NCBI RefSeq assembly: GCF_001469955.1
Contig: NZ_LOPU01000030.1
Span: 124,001 to 188,000 of the forward strand
Direction of reading: 5' to 3'
From: Haloprofundus marisrubri
Lineage (GTDB): Archaea > Halobacteriota > Halobacteria > Halobacteriales > Haloferacaceae
DNA: 64,000 nucleotides
This document shows positions 1-7,917 of the stretch, piece after piece (position 1 is the first letter of the stretch; every line of letters starts with the position of its first letter). The translations under genes were made by a program, and so were the position numbers. Below the pieces are notes generated by a model. It did not search any database, was not told where the DNA came from, and was given only the letters and a program-made list of their open reading frames with translations.

Positions 1-435
1 CTGTTCGAACAGTTCGAGGTGACGCCCGACGCGATGCTCACCGCGGAGGCCGACGCGCTGCGGGAGGTCGGACTCTCGCCGCAGAAAGTCGAGTACGTCA
101 AGAACGTCGCCGCGTGGTTCGAGGAGAACGACGTGACGCGCGAGCGATTCACGGAGATGAGCGACGCCGCAGTAACGCGCGAACTTACTGACATTCGCGG
201 CGTCGGCGATTGGACCGCGAAGATGGTCCTGATGTTCGGCCTCGGGCGCGAGGACGTGTTCCCGGTCGAAGACTTGGCCGTCCGGCGAGGGATGGAAGAC
301 CTCTTCGGCGAGTTGACGCGCGCGGAGATGCGCACGCTCGCGGAGGCGTGGAGTCCCTACCGGTCGATTGCGACGCTGTACGTCTGGCAGCACTACGTCG
401 ACGGAAACTCGAACGTCGACGATATCGTCGCCTGA
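1..435 (+). CDS. DNA-3-methyladenine glycosylase-like protein (HhH-GPD), 5' truncated
   Basis: C-terminal 144 residues of a base-excision repair glycosylase; the gene starts before the window. A helix-hairpin-helix lies at visible residues 65-79 (IRGVGDWTAKMVL), followed by the Gly/Pro loop and the Asp at visible residue 91 (in FPVEDLAV) that sits where AlkA-type enzymes have their catalytic Asp. No C-terminal Fe-S cysteines are present, so it resembles AlkA rather than Nth/MutY. It would excise alkylated purines from DNA. The frame is open from base 1 and stops at TGA. The first in-frame GTG at position 19 is internal to the domain and is unlikely to be the real start. Confidence 0.85.
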   Translation: MFEQFEVTPDAMLTAEADALREVGLSPQKVEYVKNVAAWFEENDVTRERFTEMSDAAVTRELTDIRGVGDWTAKMVLMFGLGREDVFPVEDLAVRRGMEDLFGELTRAEMRTLAEAWSPYRSIATLYVWQHYVDGNSNVDDIVA

Positions 436-577
436 GTCCGCGGCGCTTCGGTCGGTGAGGCGGCGAGAAAACAGAGTATCAGGATACGCGAGCGGAGATG
501 AGAGGTGAGAAAAGCGAAAAACGACGAGTGAGAGACCGTCCGACGGCGGGTTGCTGAGTCCGCCGGATTACTCCAAC

Positions 578-1939
578 TTACTCCAGATACTCCTCTTCGC
601 GTTCGTCGTCGTCTTTCGCGTCGACGTCGGCGCGGCGGCGAACGTCGACACGGTAGTGTTCGAGGATGTCGCGGCCCAGAAGCAGTGGGTAGTCCATGTG
701 GCTGCGGTCCTCGACGCTCGCGGTCACCGTGTGCTGGTTACCGCCGATACCGATGACGAGGTCGACGACCGGGCGGGCCTTCCCGCGCTTCATGCTGCCG
801 GATTTGACGCGCGTCATGCTCTTGATGGGGCCGGCCCCGATTTCGGCGGCCAGCGAGGTGTCGATGCTCGTTCGAGTCGCGCCCGTGTCGGATTTGGCGA
901 GCGTCTGCGTCGACCCGCTGGTGCCGCTGACGACGACGTCTTCGATGTAGCCAATCATCGGTACCTCCTCGTTCTCCGGCGGTTCGATGCGCGGCATGCA
1001 CGAGGGTCGGGAGTCGTCGAGCGTCGCCGACAGTTCGTTCACGCGGTCGTCCTCGACGTCGCCGCCGGCGCGTTCGATAGCCAGTTGCGCGATGTGCGGT
1101 GCGGGACTCTTGCCGGTCGCTTTGTACAGTCCTTTGAACCCGGCCGTCGGGTTCACTTCGAGAACGTACCAGCCGTCGTTACCCTCGACGAGGTCGACGC
1201 CCGCGTAGTCGAGGCCGATGACTTCCGCCGCGTAGAGGGCGGTTTCGGCGGCCTCCTCGGGCATCGTCTCGGTGGCGTTCTGGACGTCGCCGCCGAGGGC
1301 GACGTTCGTTCGCCAGTCGCCTTCCGGCGCGTAGCGGTGCATCGCGCCGACGATTTCCTCGCCGACGACGTAGACGCGCAGGTCGCGGTGTCGGTCGCTG
1401 TCGCGTTCGATGAGTTCCTGCAGGAACGCCTGACGGTTGCCGACTTTCGGGTTGACCGGTTCGGTGAGGTCGACTTTCCACGTCCCGCCGCCGTGAGTGC
1501 CGATAGCGGTTTTGTAGACGCCGACGTCGCCGAACTTCTGTCGGCCCTGATTCAGGCGGTCGTTCGAGAGCGCGAGCAGTGCGTCGGGAACCTGGATGTT
1601 CCAGTCGGCCAGCGTCGCCGCCGTGGCGAACTTGTGGATGGCCGTCAGCACCGCACCGGGTTCGTTCAGCATCGGCCGGACGCGGTTGAACGTCGTCGCC
1701 AAGCCGAGACCCTCGGCGGGTTCCTCGGTGTTCGACAGCAAAAGTCTGTTCGCGATGACGTCGACGCCCGGTTCGATGGACACTTCGCTGTCTTCGATGT
1801 TCATCGCGGTGTTCTCGCGGCGGAGCCACACCGGTTCGTGACCGAGTTCCTCGACGGCGTTCAAGATTGCCTTGGTCTCTTTGCTGTTGTGCAGCGAGAG
1901 AACCCCGACACGCACCGTCTCGTCGTCTGAAAGAGCCAT
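578..1939 (-). CDS. RimK-type ATP-grasp ligase fused to a retropepsin-like 'ATP-dependent zinc protease' domain
   Basis: 453 residues, two domains. Residues about 10-295 form a RimK-like ATP-grasp ligase: IGTHGGGTWK at 147-156 and the metal/ATP-binding EVNPTAGF at 261-268. The family joins amino acids (often glutamate) to a carboxyl acceptor using ATP. Residues about 325-435 match the domain annotated as ATP-dependent zinc protease (PF05618): DTGA at 351-354 and LLLGRDIL at 419-426 are the two halves of a retropepsin-type active site. The tail is acidic. The gene is divergent from an AstE/aspartoacylase-like hydrolase, which suggests a ligase plus two hydrolases acting on one small-molecule or peptide conjugate. 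The acceptor cannot be read from the sequence. Known RimK roles (ribosomal S6, coenzyme F420, LysX) are alternatives for the ligase half only. Confidence 0.88.
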   Translation of the reverse strand: MALSDDETVRVGVLSLHNSKETKAILNAVEELGHEPVWLRRENTAMNIEDSEVSIEPGVDVIANRLLLSNTEEPAEGLGLATTFNRVRPMLNEPGAVLTAIHKFATAATLADWNIQVPDALLALSNDRLNQGRQKFGDVGVYKTAIGTHGGGTWKVDLTEPVNPKVGNRQAFLQELIERDSDRHRDLRVYVVGEEIVGAMHRYAPEGDWRTNVALGGDVQNATETMPEEAAETALYAAEVIGLDYAGVDLVEGNDGWYVLEVNPTAGFKGLYKATGKSPAPHIAQLAIERAGGDVEDDRVNELSATLDDSRPSCMPRIEPPENEEVPMIGYIEDVVVSGTSGSTQTLAKSDTGATRTSIDTSLAAEIGAGPIKSMTRVKSGSMKRGKARPVVDLVIGIGGNQHTVTASVEDRSHMDYPLLLGRDILEHYRVDVRRRADVDAKDDDEREEEYLE

Positions 1940-2093
1940 GTGGACAGACGTACCGAACGCAGTTTCAAAGATATGCCGGTCTAGACGCCGTTGGCGTCGT
2001 CAGCGTAACAATTCCGATGCGGTGGCGTCACGTCTGCGCTACAGTACGTTATATACGACTCGGCGTCGGATTAGATGCGATTCTGTCGTCGGT

Positions 2094-2101
2094 GTTTATA
2101 G
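2094..2101 (+). promoter_or_regulatory. TATA box for the AstE-like gene
   Basis: TTTATAGT lies about 25-30 nt upstream of the ATG at 2125, the spacing expected for a leaderless haloarchaeal transcript. This supports starting the gene at 2125 rather than at an upstream in-frame ATG, which would read through the box. A second TATA-like run (TTATATA, near 2049-2055) may serve an alternative start site or the divergent ligase gene. Confidence 0.55.
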
Positions 2102-2124
2102 TCGCCCACCTCCGAGGGGTGTTC

Positions 2125-3150
2125 ATGAGCGACGACTCGGCCTTCACCTACAACGGGGGGAGGGTCGACCCGGGCGAGACGCAGAATCTGCGGTATAGTG
2201 TGAGCGAGACGTATCTGGGCGACCCGGTTCGGATTCCCGTAACCATCATCAACGGCGAACGCGACGGACCCACCGTCTTTCTCTCGGCGGCGGCACACGG
2301 CGACGAACTGAACGGCATCGAAGTCGTTCGGACCGTCGCCCACGGGTGGGACCACACCGACCTCTGCGGGACGCTCGTCTGCATGCCCGTGTTGAACGTG
2401 CCGGGCTTTCTCGCCCAGCAGCGCTATCTCCCGATTCTCGACCGCGACCTGAACCGTTCGTTTCCGGGCTCCGAGAGTTCGACGAGCGCCAAGCGGATGG
2501 CCGACCAAATCTTCAGAAACTTCATCGAACCGTGCGACATCGGTCTCGACTTCCACACGTCGACGCGCGGACGGACGAACATGCTCCACGTCCGCGGGAA
2601 TCTCGAAGACGACGGCGTTCGACGCGTCGCGTACGCGTTCGGGTCGAACGTCATCCTCGACGGCGAAGGGCCGGACGGGTCGCTTCGCGGCGAGGCGACG
2701 CGCGCGGGCGTGCCGACTATCACGTTGGAGATGGGCGAAGCCCACCGGTTCCAGCGTGACCTCATCGACGAAGCGCTCGCGGGCGTCGAGAGCGTCTTCG
2801 CGGAGTACGGCGTCCGCGAGACGAGCGCTGTCCGGTGGCCGGGCTGGCGGACCGTCATCACCGGTGACCGTGAGAAAACGTGGATTCGCGCCGACGCCGG
2901 CGGCATCGTCGATATGCACTACTCTCGGGGAGCGCTCGTCCACGAGGGCGACCGAATCTGTACCATCACGAACCCGTTCCTCGACGACAACATCGCCGTC
3001 GAAGCGCCCTTCACTGGCCTTCTCGTCGGCATCTTGGAGAACCCCGTCGTCTACCCGGGCAACCCCATCTGTCACCTCGTCGAACTGAGTACGTCAACGC
3101 GGCGGGTGCTCGAACGCGAGCAGTCGCCGGTAGCGGACGCCGAGACGTAA
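2125..3150 (+). CDS. succinylglutamate desuccinylase/aspartoacylase (AstE/ASPA) family zinc hydrolase
   Basis: 341 residues. Zinc carboxypeptidase-fold deacylase: H58 and E61 (AAHGDELNG) plus H144 (GLDFHTS) are the family's metal ligands. The DLNRSFPG motif at 108-115 is the arginine-containing substrate loop, and TLEMGE near residue 198 holds the likely general base. These enzymes remove acyl groups from N-acyl amino acids such as N-acetylaspartate or succinylglutamate. The C-terminal third is a beta-rich biotinyl/lipoyl-like lid usual for the family. The gene is divergent from the RimK-protease fusion across a shared 185-bp promoter region. The start at 2125 is set by the TATA box at 2094-2101. 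The substrate is unknown, and no arginine-succinyltransferase pathway genes are nearby. Confidence 0.88.
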   Translation: MSDDSAFTYNGGRVDPGETQNLRYSVSETYLGDPVRIPVTIINGERDGPTVFLSAAAHGDELNGIEVVRTVAHGWDHTDLCGTLVCMPVLNVPGFLAQQRYLPILDRDLNRSFPGSESSTSAKRMADQIFRNFIEPCDIGLDFHTSTRGRTNMLHVRGNLEDDGVRRVAYAFGSNVILDGEGPDGSLRGEATRAGVPTITLEMGEAHRFQRDLIDEALAGVESVFAEYGVRETSAVRWPGWRTVITGDREKTWIRADAGGIVDMHYSRGALVHEGDRICTITNPFLDDNIAVEAPFTGLLVGILENPVVYPGNPICHLVELSTSTRRVLEREQSPVADAET

Positions 3151-3339
3151 TCCGTCGGTGAGAGAGCGAGTCGACACCGCGAAGTCGGCGTCTCACTCCC
3201 GTTTCATCGCCGTCTCCGGCGTCGGCCGGAGACGTTCTTGTGTTCGGGAACGAAAGCGGCAAAACAGGCGAGCGCTCCCGGTTCCACGCGCGGACACACG
3301 TAACTTCTATAGCACCCCGGTTCCCAGACTCACGGGAGT

Positions 3340-3732
3340 ATGAGTCAATCGTACAATCGAGGCCTCGTGGAGGACTTCGGCCGTTGGCGGGAGTTCTCGG
3401 CTGGCATGTGGGCCTGGATTTTCCACAAGTTCACCGGATGGGTGCTGGTGGGCTACCTGTTCACCCACATCGCCGTCCTCTCGACGGCGCTGACCACTCC
3501 ACAGGCGTACACCGATACCATCCAGATGCTGGAGATGCAGCCTATCGTGCGCATTCTCGAAGTGGGACTGCTCGCGGTGGCGGTGTTCCACATTCTCAAC
3601 GGGCTTCGGCTACTGCTCGTGGACCTCGGCGTCGGACTGGAGGCACAGGACAAGAGTTTCTACGCGTCGCTGGTGCTGACGGGCGCAATCGTCGTCGCAA
3701 GCATCCCGACGTTCGTCGCGGGGGCGTTCTGA
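3340..3732 (+). CDS. sdhC: succinate dehydrogenase cytochrome b subunit SdhC
   Basis: 130 residues with three membrane segments (about 32-55, 70-90, 105-127). It starts with the amphipathic stretch and HKFTGW motif of SdhC, and His in FTHIAVL and FHILNGLR are candidate heme b ligands. With SdhD it anchors the dehydrogenase on the inside of the membrane and passes electrons to menaquinone. It is first in a tightly packed sdhC-sdhD-sdhB-sdhA operon, with a one-base gap to sdhD. A TATA-like sequence (ACTTCTATAG, near 3303-3312) lies about 30 nt upstream. Confidence 0.95.
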   Translation: MSQSYNRGLVEDFGRWREFSAGMWAWIFHKFTGWVLVGYLFTHIAVLSTALTTPQAYTDTIQMLEMQPIVRILEVGLLAVAVFHILNGLRLLLVDLGVGLEAQDKSFYASLVLTGAIVVASIPTFVAGAF

Positions 3733-3733
3733 G

Positions 3734-4105
3734 ATGGCGGAACGCTACTCCTCGTTCGAGCGTGGCGGCCGGCGGTGGCTGTGGCAGCGCATCACGGCGG
3801 CGTTCCTCGTCGTCGTGCTCGCGTTCCACTTCTTCCTGCTGCACTTCGTCAACCACGCCGACGAAGTGACGTTCGCGGCGAGTCAGGCACGGATGGAGAC
3901 GCTGACGTACTTCTCGTTGATGATTCTGTTCCTCGTCACCGCGACGTTCCACGGCGTCAACGGGGTCTACAACGCGCTGGTCAACCAGGGGCTGGAAGGC
4001 ACGAAACTGAGCGTCGTCAAGTGGACGCTCGTCGTCGCCAGCGCGGTTCTCATCATCCAAGGCGTTCGGACCGCTCTCGCGTGGTCCGGAGGTATCCCAC
4101 TCTAA
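3734..4105 (+). CDS. sdhD: succinate dehydrogenase membrane anchor subunit SdhD
   Basis: 123 residues with three predicted membrane helices (about 18-40, 58-80, 95-115). Conserved WLWQRITAAFL at the N-terminus and histidines in AFHFFLLHF and TATFHGVNG fit a quinone and heme-binding anchor subunit. It lies one base after the sdhC stop and one base before the sdhB start, so translation is probably coupled. It pairs with SdhC to hold the SdhAB catalytic dimer. Length and helix count are usual for the family. Confidence 0.93.
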   Translation: MAERYSSFERGGRRWLWQRITAAFLVVVLAFHFFLLHFVNHADEVTFAASQARMETLTYFSLMILFLVTATFHGVNGVYNALVNQGLEGTKLSVVKWTLVVASAVLIIQGVRTALAWSGGIPL

Positions 4106-4106
4106 C

Positions 4107-5003
4107 ATGAGCACGCAAGTACCCGAAACCCAAGAGACCGAAGAATCGGAGGCGGAGACCGAGACGGAGTCGGTCCCTGTCGCACAACAGCGACGCCAAC
4201 AGCGCAAAGCCGACCGCCGCGAACGCGTCGAAGAACGCGAACGCGAGCGAACCGAGGAGGAAGCCGCGAGCGACGAGAACCGCTACCACCTCAAGGTGTT
4301 CCGTTACGACCCCGAAGTCGAGGGGAAACAGGAACCGCGGTTCGACGAGTTCCACGTCCCGTATCACAAGGGGATGACCGTCCTCGACGCGCTCATGTAC
4401 GCGCGGGACCACTTCGACTCCTCGCTGACGTTCCGACACTCGTGTCGACAGGCCATCTGTGGCTCCGACGCGATGTTCGTCAACGGCCGGCAGCGACTCT
4501 GCTGTAAGACGCAGCTATCGGACCTCGAAGAACCCGTACGCGTCGAACCCCTGCCGCATCAGGAAGTCGTCAAAGACCTGGTCGTCGACATGGAACATTT
4601 CTACGACCAGATGGAAGCGGTCGAACCGTTCTTCCAGACGAACGACCTGCCCGACGGCGAACTCGACGAGCAGCGACAGACGCGTGAGAACCGCGAGAAA
4701 GTGAAGATGTCGACGCGCTGCATCTGGTGTGGCGCGTGTATGTCGTCGTGTAACATCGCGGCGGGCGACAACGAGTATCTCGGCCCGGCGGCCATCAACA
4801 AAGCGTACCGCTTTGCGATGGACGAACGCGAAGGCTCGGACATGAAGGAGCACCGACTGCGCATTCTCGAACAGGAACACGGTGTCTGGCGCTGTCAGAC
4901 GCAGTTCTCCTGTACCGAAGTGTGCCCGAAAGACATCCCGTTGACGGCCCATATCCAGGAACTCAAGCGAGAAGCCGTCAAGAACAACCTAAAGTTCTGG
5001 TAG
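4107..5003 (+). CDS. sdhB: succinate dehydrogenase iron-sulfur subunit SdhB
   Basis: 298 residues. Residues 1-55 are a Glu/Arg-rich extension absent from bacterial SdhB. The ferredoxin fold follows, with [2Fe-2S] cysteines C113, C118 and the C132/C133 pair. CIWCGACMSSC at 205-215 and the later CQTQFSCTEVCP supply the [4Fe-4S] and [3Fe-4S] clusters. The protein relays electrons from the SdhA flavin to the membrane quinone. It sits between sdhD (one-base gap) and sdhA (45-bp gap). The N-terminal extension is charged and lacks a Tat motif, consistent with a cytoplasmic-face location. Confidence 0.96.
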   Translation: MSTQVPETQETEESEAETETESVPVAQQRRQQRKADRRERVEERERERTEEEAASDENRYHLKVFRYDPEVEGKQEPRFDEFHVPYHKGMTVLDALMYARDHFDSSLTFRHSCRQAICGSDAMFVNGRQRLCCKTQLSDLEEPVRVEPLPHQEVVKDLVVDMEHFYDQMEAVEPFFQTNDLPDGELDEQRQTRENREKVKMSTRCIWCGACMSSCNIAAGDNEYLGPAAINKAYRFAMDEREGSDMKEHRLRILEQEHGVWRCQTQFSCTEVCPKDIPLTAHIQELKREAVKNNLKFW

Positions 5004-5048
5004 TGAACCTCAAGTTCACCCAGTCCTAACAACGCTCAGAAACCAGAT

Positions 5049-6905
5049 ATGTACGAACACGACGTAATCGTGGTCGGCGCCGGCGGCGCCGGCCTGCGCG
5101 CCGCTATCGCGGCGCAGGAAGAGGGGGCGGACGTGGCTATCGTCTCGAAACTCCACCCCGTACGCAGTCACACCGGCGCGGCAGAAGGCGGCATCAACGC
5201 CGCGCTCCGCGAGGGCGACTCGTGGGAAGACCACGCGTACGACACGATGAAAGGGTCGGACTACCTCGGCGACGCCCCGGCCATCGAAACGCTCTGTCAG
5301 GACAGTCCGAAAGAGACCATCCAACTCGAACACTGGGGGATGGCCTTCTCCCGCGACGACGACGGCCGCGTCAGTCAGCGACCGTTCGGCGGCCTCTCGT
5401 TCCCGCGGACGACGTACGCGGGTGCGGAGACGGGTCACCAGTTGCTCCACACGATGTACGAGCAACTCGTCAAGCGTGGCATCAAGGTGTACGACGAGTG
5501 GTACGTACTCAACCTCGCCGTCTCCGACGAAGAAGTCCCAGAGGAACGTAGCTGTCACGGCATCGTCGCCTACGACATCCAGTCGGGCGAGGTGTCGGGC
5601 TTCCGCGCCCGCAACGGCGTCATCCTCGCAACGGGTGGCCCCGGACAGGTGTTCGACCACACCACCAACGCCGTCGCCAACACCGGCGACGGCGTGGCGA
5701 TGGCCTACCGCGCGGGCGTCCCGATGGAGGACATGGAGTTCATCCAGTTCCACCCGACGACGCTGCCGTCGACGGGTGTGCTCATCACCGAGGGTGTCCG
5801 TGGCGAAGGCGGCATCCTCTACAACGAGAACGGCGAGCGCCTCATGTTCGAGTACGGCTACGCGAACAACGCCGGCGAACTCGCCTCCCGTGACGTGGTG
5901 TCGCGCGCGGAGTTGACCGAAATCAACGCCGGTCGCGGTATCGAAGACGAGTACGTCCACCTCGACATGCGCCACCTCGGCGAGGAGCGCATCATCGACC
6001 GCCTCGAAAACATCGTCCACCTCTCGGAGGACTTCGAGGGCGTCGACCCGCTCGAAGAGCCGATGCCGGTCAAACCCGGCCAGCACTACGCGATGGGCGG
6101 CGTCGAAACCGACGAGAACGGCGAGACGTGCATCACGGGCCTCTACGCCGCCGGCGAGTGTGCCTGCGCCTCCGTCCACGGCTCGAACCGTCTCGGCGGC
6201 AACGCGCTGCCGGAACTCATCGTCTTCGGGCGGCGCGCCGGCGCGCACGCCGCGGGCAAAGACCTCGGCACGGCCGAAATCACGACCGGCAAGCGCGGCG
6301 AGTGGGAAGCGGGCGAAGTCGACACCCCCGTCGCCCCCGGCGCGGTTCGCTCCCCGGACGACAGCGCCGTCGCCGACGGCGGCGAGCGCGCTGCCGACGG
6401 CGGAACGATGGCCGCGACGGGCGACGAAGTCGTCACCCGCGCCGTCGACGCCGAGAACCGCCGCATCGACCACCTGATGACCAAAGAAGACGGCGTCCAG
6501 CACGCCGAGATTCGTTCCGAGGTCCAGAAGTCGATGACGCGGCACGTCAACGTCTTCCGCGAGAAGGAAGGCCTGAAGCAGGCGCTGGTCGACCTCAGAG
6601 AGGCCCGCGAGCGCTACACCGACGTGTACGTCAACGACCCCTCGCGGACGTACAACACCGACCTCATCCAGACCATCGAGACGCGGAACATCCTCGACCT
6701 CGCGGAGGCCATCACGCTCGGCGCACTCGCGCGCGACGAGTTCCGTGGCGCACACTGGCGCAAAGAGCACCAAGAGCGCGACGACGAGAACTGGCTGAAG
6801 CACACGATGCTGTCGTGGAACGAGGGGTCGCCGGAACTGTGGTACAAGCCGGTCATCCTCGAAGGCGAAAACAAGACGTACGAACCGAAGATTCGGAGTT
6901 ACTGA
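5049..6905 (+). CDS. sdhA: succinate dehydrogenase flavoprotein subunit SdhA
   Basis: 618 residues. The Rossmann FAD motif VVGAGGAG is at 8-15, and SHTGAAEGGINAA at 40-52 includes the histidine (H41) that carries covalent FAD in the family. HGSNRLGGNAL near 379-389 and a C-terminal helical domain complete the subunit. It oxidises succinate to fumarate in the citric acid cycle. It is the last gene of sdhCDBA. Residues about 430-465 form a low-complexity Gly/Ala/Asp-rich linker that looks like a lineage-specific insertion between the FAD and helical domains. A T-tract at 6920-6924 just after the stop may end the operon transcript. Confidence 0.97.
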   Translation: MYEHDVIVVGAGGAGLRAAIAAQEEGADVAIVSKLHPVRSHTGAAEGGINAALREGDSWEDHAYDTMKGSDYLGDAPAIETLCQDSPKETIQLEHWGMAFSRDDDGRVSQRPFGGLSFPRTTYAGAETGHQLLHTMYEQLVKRGIKVYDEWYVLNLAVSDEEVPEERSCHGIVAYDIQSGEVSGFRARNGVILATGGPGQVFDHTTNAVANTGDGVAMAYRAGVPMEDMEFIQFHPTTLPSTGVLITEGVRGEGGILYNENGERLMFEYGYANNAGELASRDVVSRAELTEINAGRGIEDEYVHLDMRHLGEERIIDRLENIVHLSEDFEGVDPLEEPMPVKPGQHYAMGGVETDENGETCITGLYAAGECACASVHGSNRLGGNALPELIVFGRRAGAHAAGKDLGTAEITTGKRGEWEAGEVDTPVAPGAVRSPDDSAVADGGERAADGGTMAATGDEVVTRAVDAENRRIDHLMTKEDGVQHAEIRSEVQKSMTRHVNVFREKEGLKQALVDLREARERYTDVYVNDPSRTYNTDLIQTIETRNILDLAEAITLGALARDEFRGAHWRKEHQERDDENWLKHTMLSWNEGSPELWYKPVILEGENKTYEPKIRSY

Positions 6906-6919
6906 ACGCTGCAGTTCCG

Positions 6920-6924
6920 TTTTT
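6920..6924 (+). terminator. T-tract after sdhA
   Basis: Five consecutive T residues 15 nt after the sdhA stop codon, in an otherwise GC-rich sequence. Haloarchaeal transcripts often end at short T-runs without a hairpin. It is the best candidate end for the sdhCDBA message before the tRNA-like element at 6976. Confidence 0.4.
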
Positions 6925-6975
6925 GACCCCGAACCGACCAACGGCTATTAGTTCTCTCCGGCAGTAGATGTGACC

Positions 6976-7074
6976 GGAAGGGTGGCTCAGTGGTAGAGCG
7001 ACCGCCGTTCGGGTGCGCACGCATCCACGGTGGATTACTTAAGGCTTCGCGTGGTTCGACTCCCGCCCCTTCCA
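6976..7074 (+). tRNA. tRNA-like element with aberrant anticodon region (intron-containing or degenerate)
   Basis: The ends fold as a tRNA: GGAAGGG at 6976-6982 pairs fully with CCCTTCC at 7067-7073 (A73 at 7074), and the D arm GCTC...GAGC with an AGTGGTA loop is perfect. A T-loop TTCGACT is at 7055-7061. The rest is not normal. The T-stem pairs only if one T (7052) bulges out. The segment 7002-7031 folds into an extended hairpin (CCGCCGT with ACGGTGG, then GGGTGC with GCATCC) instead of a 5-bp anticodon stem with a 7-nt loop, and 17 nt remain before the T-arm. No anticodon can be assigned. It may carry an intron, be a pseudogene, or be a tRNA-derived RNA. From 7075 to 7306 no further gene is seen. 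Confidence 0.45.
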
Positions 7075-7343
7075 CTCTCCGGATTCGTTCTCGACGGTCC
7101 GCGTTTCACTCTCGGACTCGGTTATCGACGACGAACGATGATGCACGTTTGCGGCAAGTCACGACGACAGTCGAAACCATACCACCTGAAAGGAACGCCT
7201 ACCGACGCCACGAACGGTTACTCGAATCCAGATTAATCCTTCTAGACGGTCCGAAACCCCGATTTTCACCGTTTTCGAGTGTGTTTCGACGACTGTCGTA
7301 GAGGGATTTTATTATTGTCGAAGTCATGGAGTTGACCAAGATG

Positions 7344-7565
7344 ATGTCGCAGTCGAGTCAACGAACGACCGTTCCCGATACACTCCGCTCACCGCGCGCG
7401 AAACTCGTCTACCTGTACCTCTCGACGCACGGAGACGCCAGCGTCGCCGAATTGCAGGAGAGCCTCGCCATGACGAAGCTCACGCTCTACAGCATCCTTC
7501 GGACGTTGCAGGGGGAGGGCCTCGTCGGCCGCGACGCCAGTTCCGACCGATACGCGCTCGCGTAG
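7344..7565 (+). CDS. small winged-helix DNA-binding protein (TrmB/MarR-like)
   Basis: 73 residues, essentially a single winged helix-turn-helix: SPRAKLVYLYL (helix 1), ASVAELQESL (helix 2), TKLTLYSILRTLQGEGLV (recognition helix and wing). It lacks any effector domain, so it is probably a stand-alone transcription regulator. Upstream in-frame ATGs exist at 7326 and 7341. The start at 7344 is preferred because the TATA-like TTTTATTA at 7307-7314 would place transcription initiation after 7326. Its targets are unknown, and the next gene is a convergent zinc-ribbon protein. Confidence 0.75.
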   Translation: MSQSSQRTTVPDTLRSPRAKLVYLYLSTHGDASVAELQESLAMTKLTLYSILRTLQGEGLVGRDASSDRYALA

Positions 7566-7576
7566 CGACTTACCAC

Positions 7577-7735
7577 TCAGCGGTTTCTCGGAGCGCGGGC
7601 TTTTCTCACAGTCGCTCCATCTCTCACCATATCGTCACACCGGGGACAGACTCGCGGGTTCTCCACCTCGTCGGGGGTGAAAACGCGGGCGTACGCTCGG
7701 GTGACGAACGCCCCACAGTTCGTACATTCAGGCAT
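7577..7735 (-). CDS. small zinc-ribbon protein (haloarchaeal)
   Basis: 52 residues with two CxxC knuckles (C4/C7 and C30/C33) separated by 22 residues, followed by a basic tail. This is a four-cysteine zinc ribbon of the kind very common in haloarchaea (it resembles the DUF7563 group, from memory). Function is unknown; nucleic-acid or protein binding is plausible. A strong TATA box at 7759-7768 lies 24 nt before the ATG, so the gene is very probably expressed from a leaderless mRNA. It is convergent with the winged-helix gene, with 11 bp between stops. Confidence 0.75.
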   Translation of the reverse strand: MPECTNCGAFVTRAYARVFTPDEVENPRVCPRCDDMVRDGATVRKARAPRNR

Positions 7736-7758
7736 ATCGATACGTTTCGAGAGTAGTC

Positions 7759-7768
7759 ATATATAAAA
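7759..7768 (-). promoter_or_regulatory. TATA box of the 52-residue zinc-ribbon gene
   Basis: On the minus strand the sequence reads TTTTATATAT, an excellent archaeal TATA box. It ends 24 nt before the ATG at 7735, implying a leaderless transcript and supporting the reality of this short gene. Confidence 0.6.
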
Positions 7769-7778
7769 TTTACCGGAT

Positions 7779-7865
7779 TTAGAGCAACGCCAGTACGACG
7801 CCCAGGAAAATGAGTGCGAACAGGAGTATTACGACGCCGAGGAAGAACCGGTCTACACCGTCCAT
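7779..7865 (-). CDS. 28-residue single-helix membrane peptide
   Basis: A tiny open frame encoding MDGVDRFF followed by about 20 uninterrupted hydrophobic residues (LGVVILLFALIFLGVVLALL) and a stop. This is a complete single-pass membrane helix with no tail. A TATA-like TTTATG lies about 25 nt upstream on the minus strand (7885-7893), as expected for leaderless expression. Short single-helix proteins of this form are frequent in haloarchaea, but this one is supported only by composition, promoter position and a clean gap between neighbours. Function unknown. Confidence 0.45.
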   Translation of the reverse strand: MDGVDRFFLGVVILLFALIFLGVVLALL

Positions 7866-7917
7866 TGTACACGAGTTGACACGGATTGAACATAAACGTT
7901 CGCTGCCCGATGAACGT

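Noticed and set aside
551-1930. Long open frame antisense to the RimK-protease gene
   Set aside because: Its product is Val/Arg/Asp-rich with no motif, and it mirrors the high-GC third-position bias of the real minus-strand gene.
5016-6941. 641-codon frame antisense to sdhA
   Set aside because: Complete shadow of a conserved catalytic subunit, with no plausible domain.
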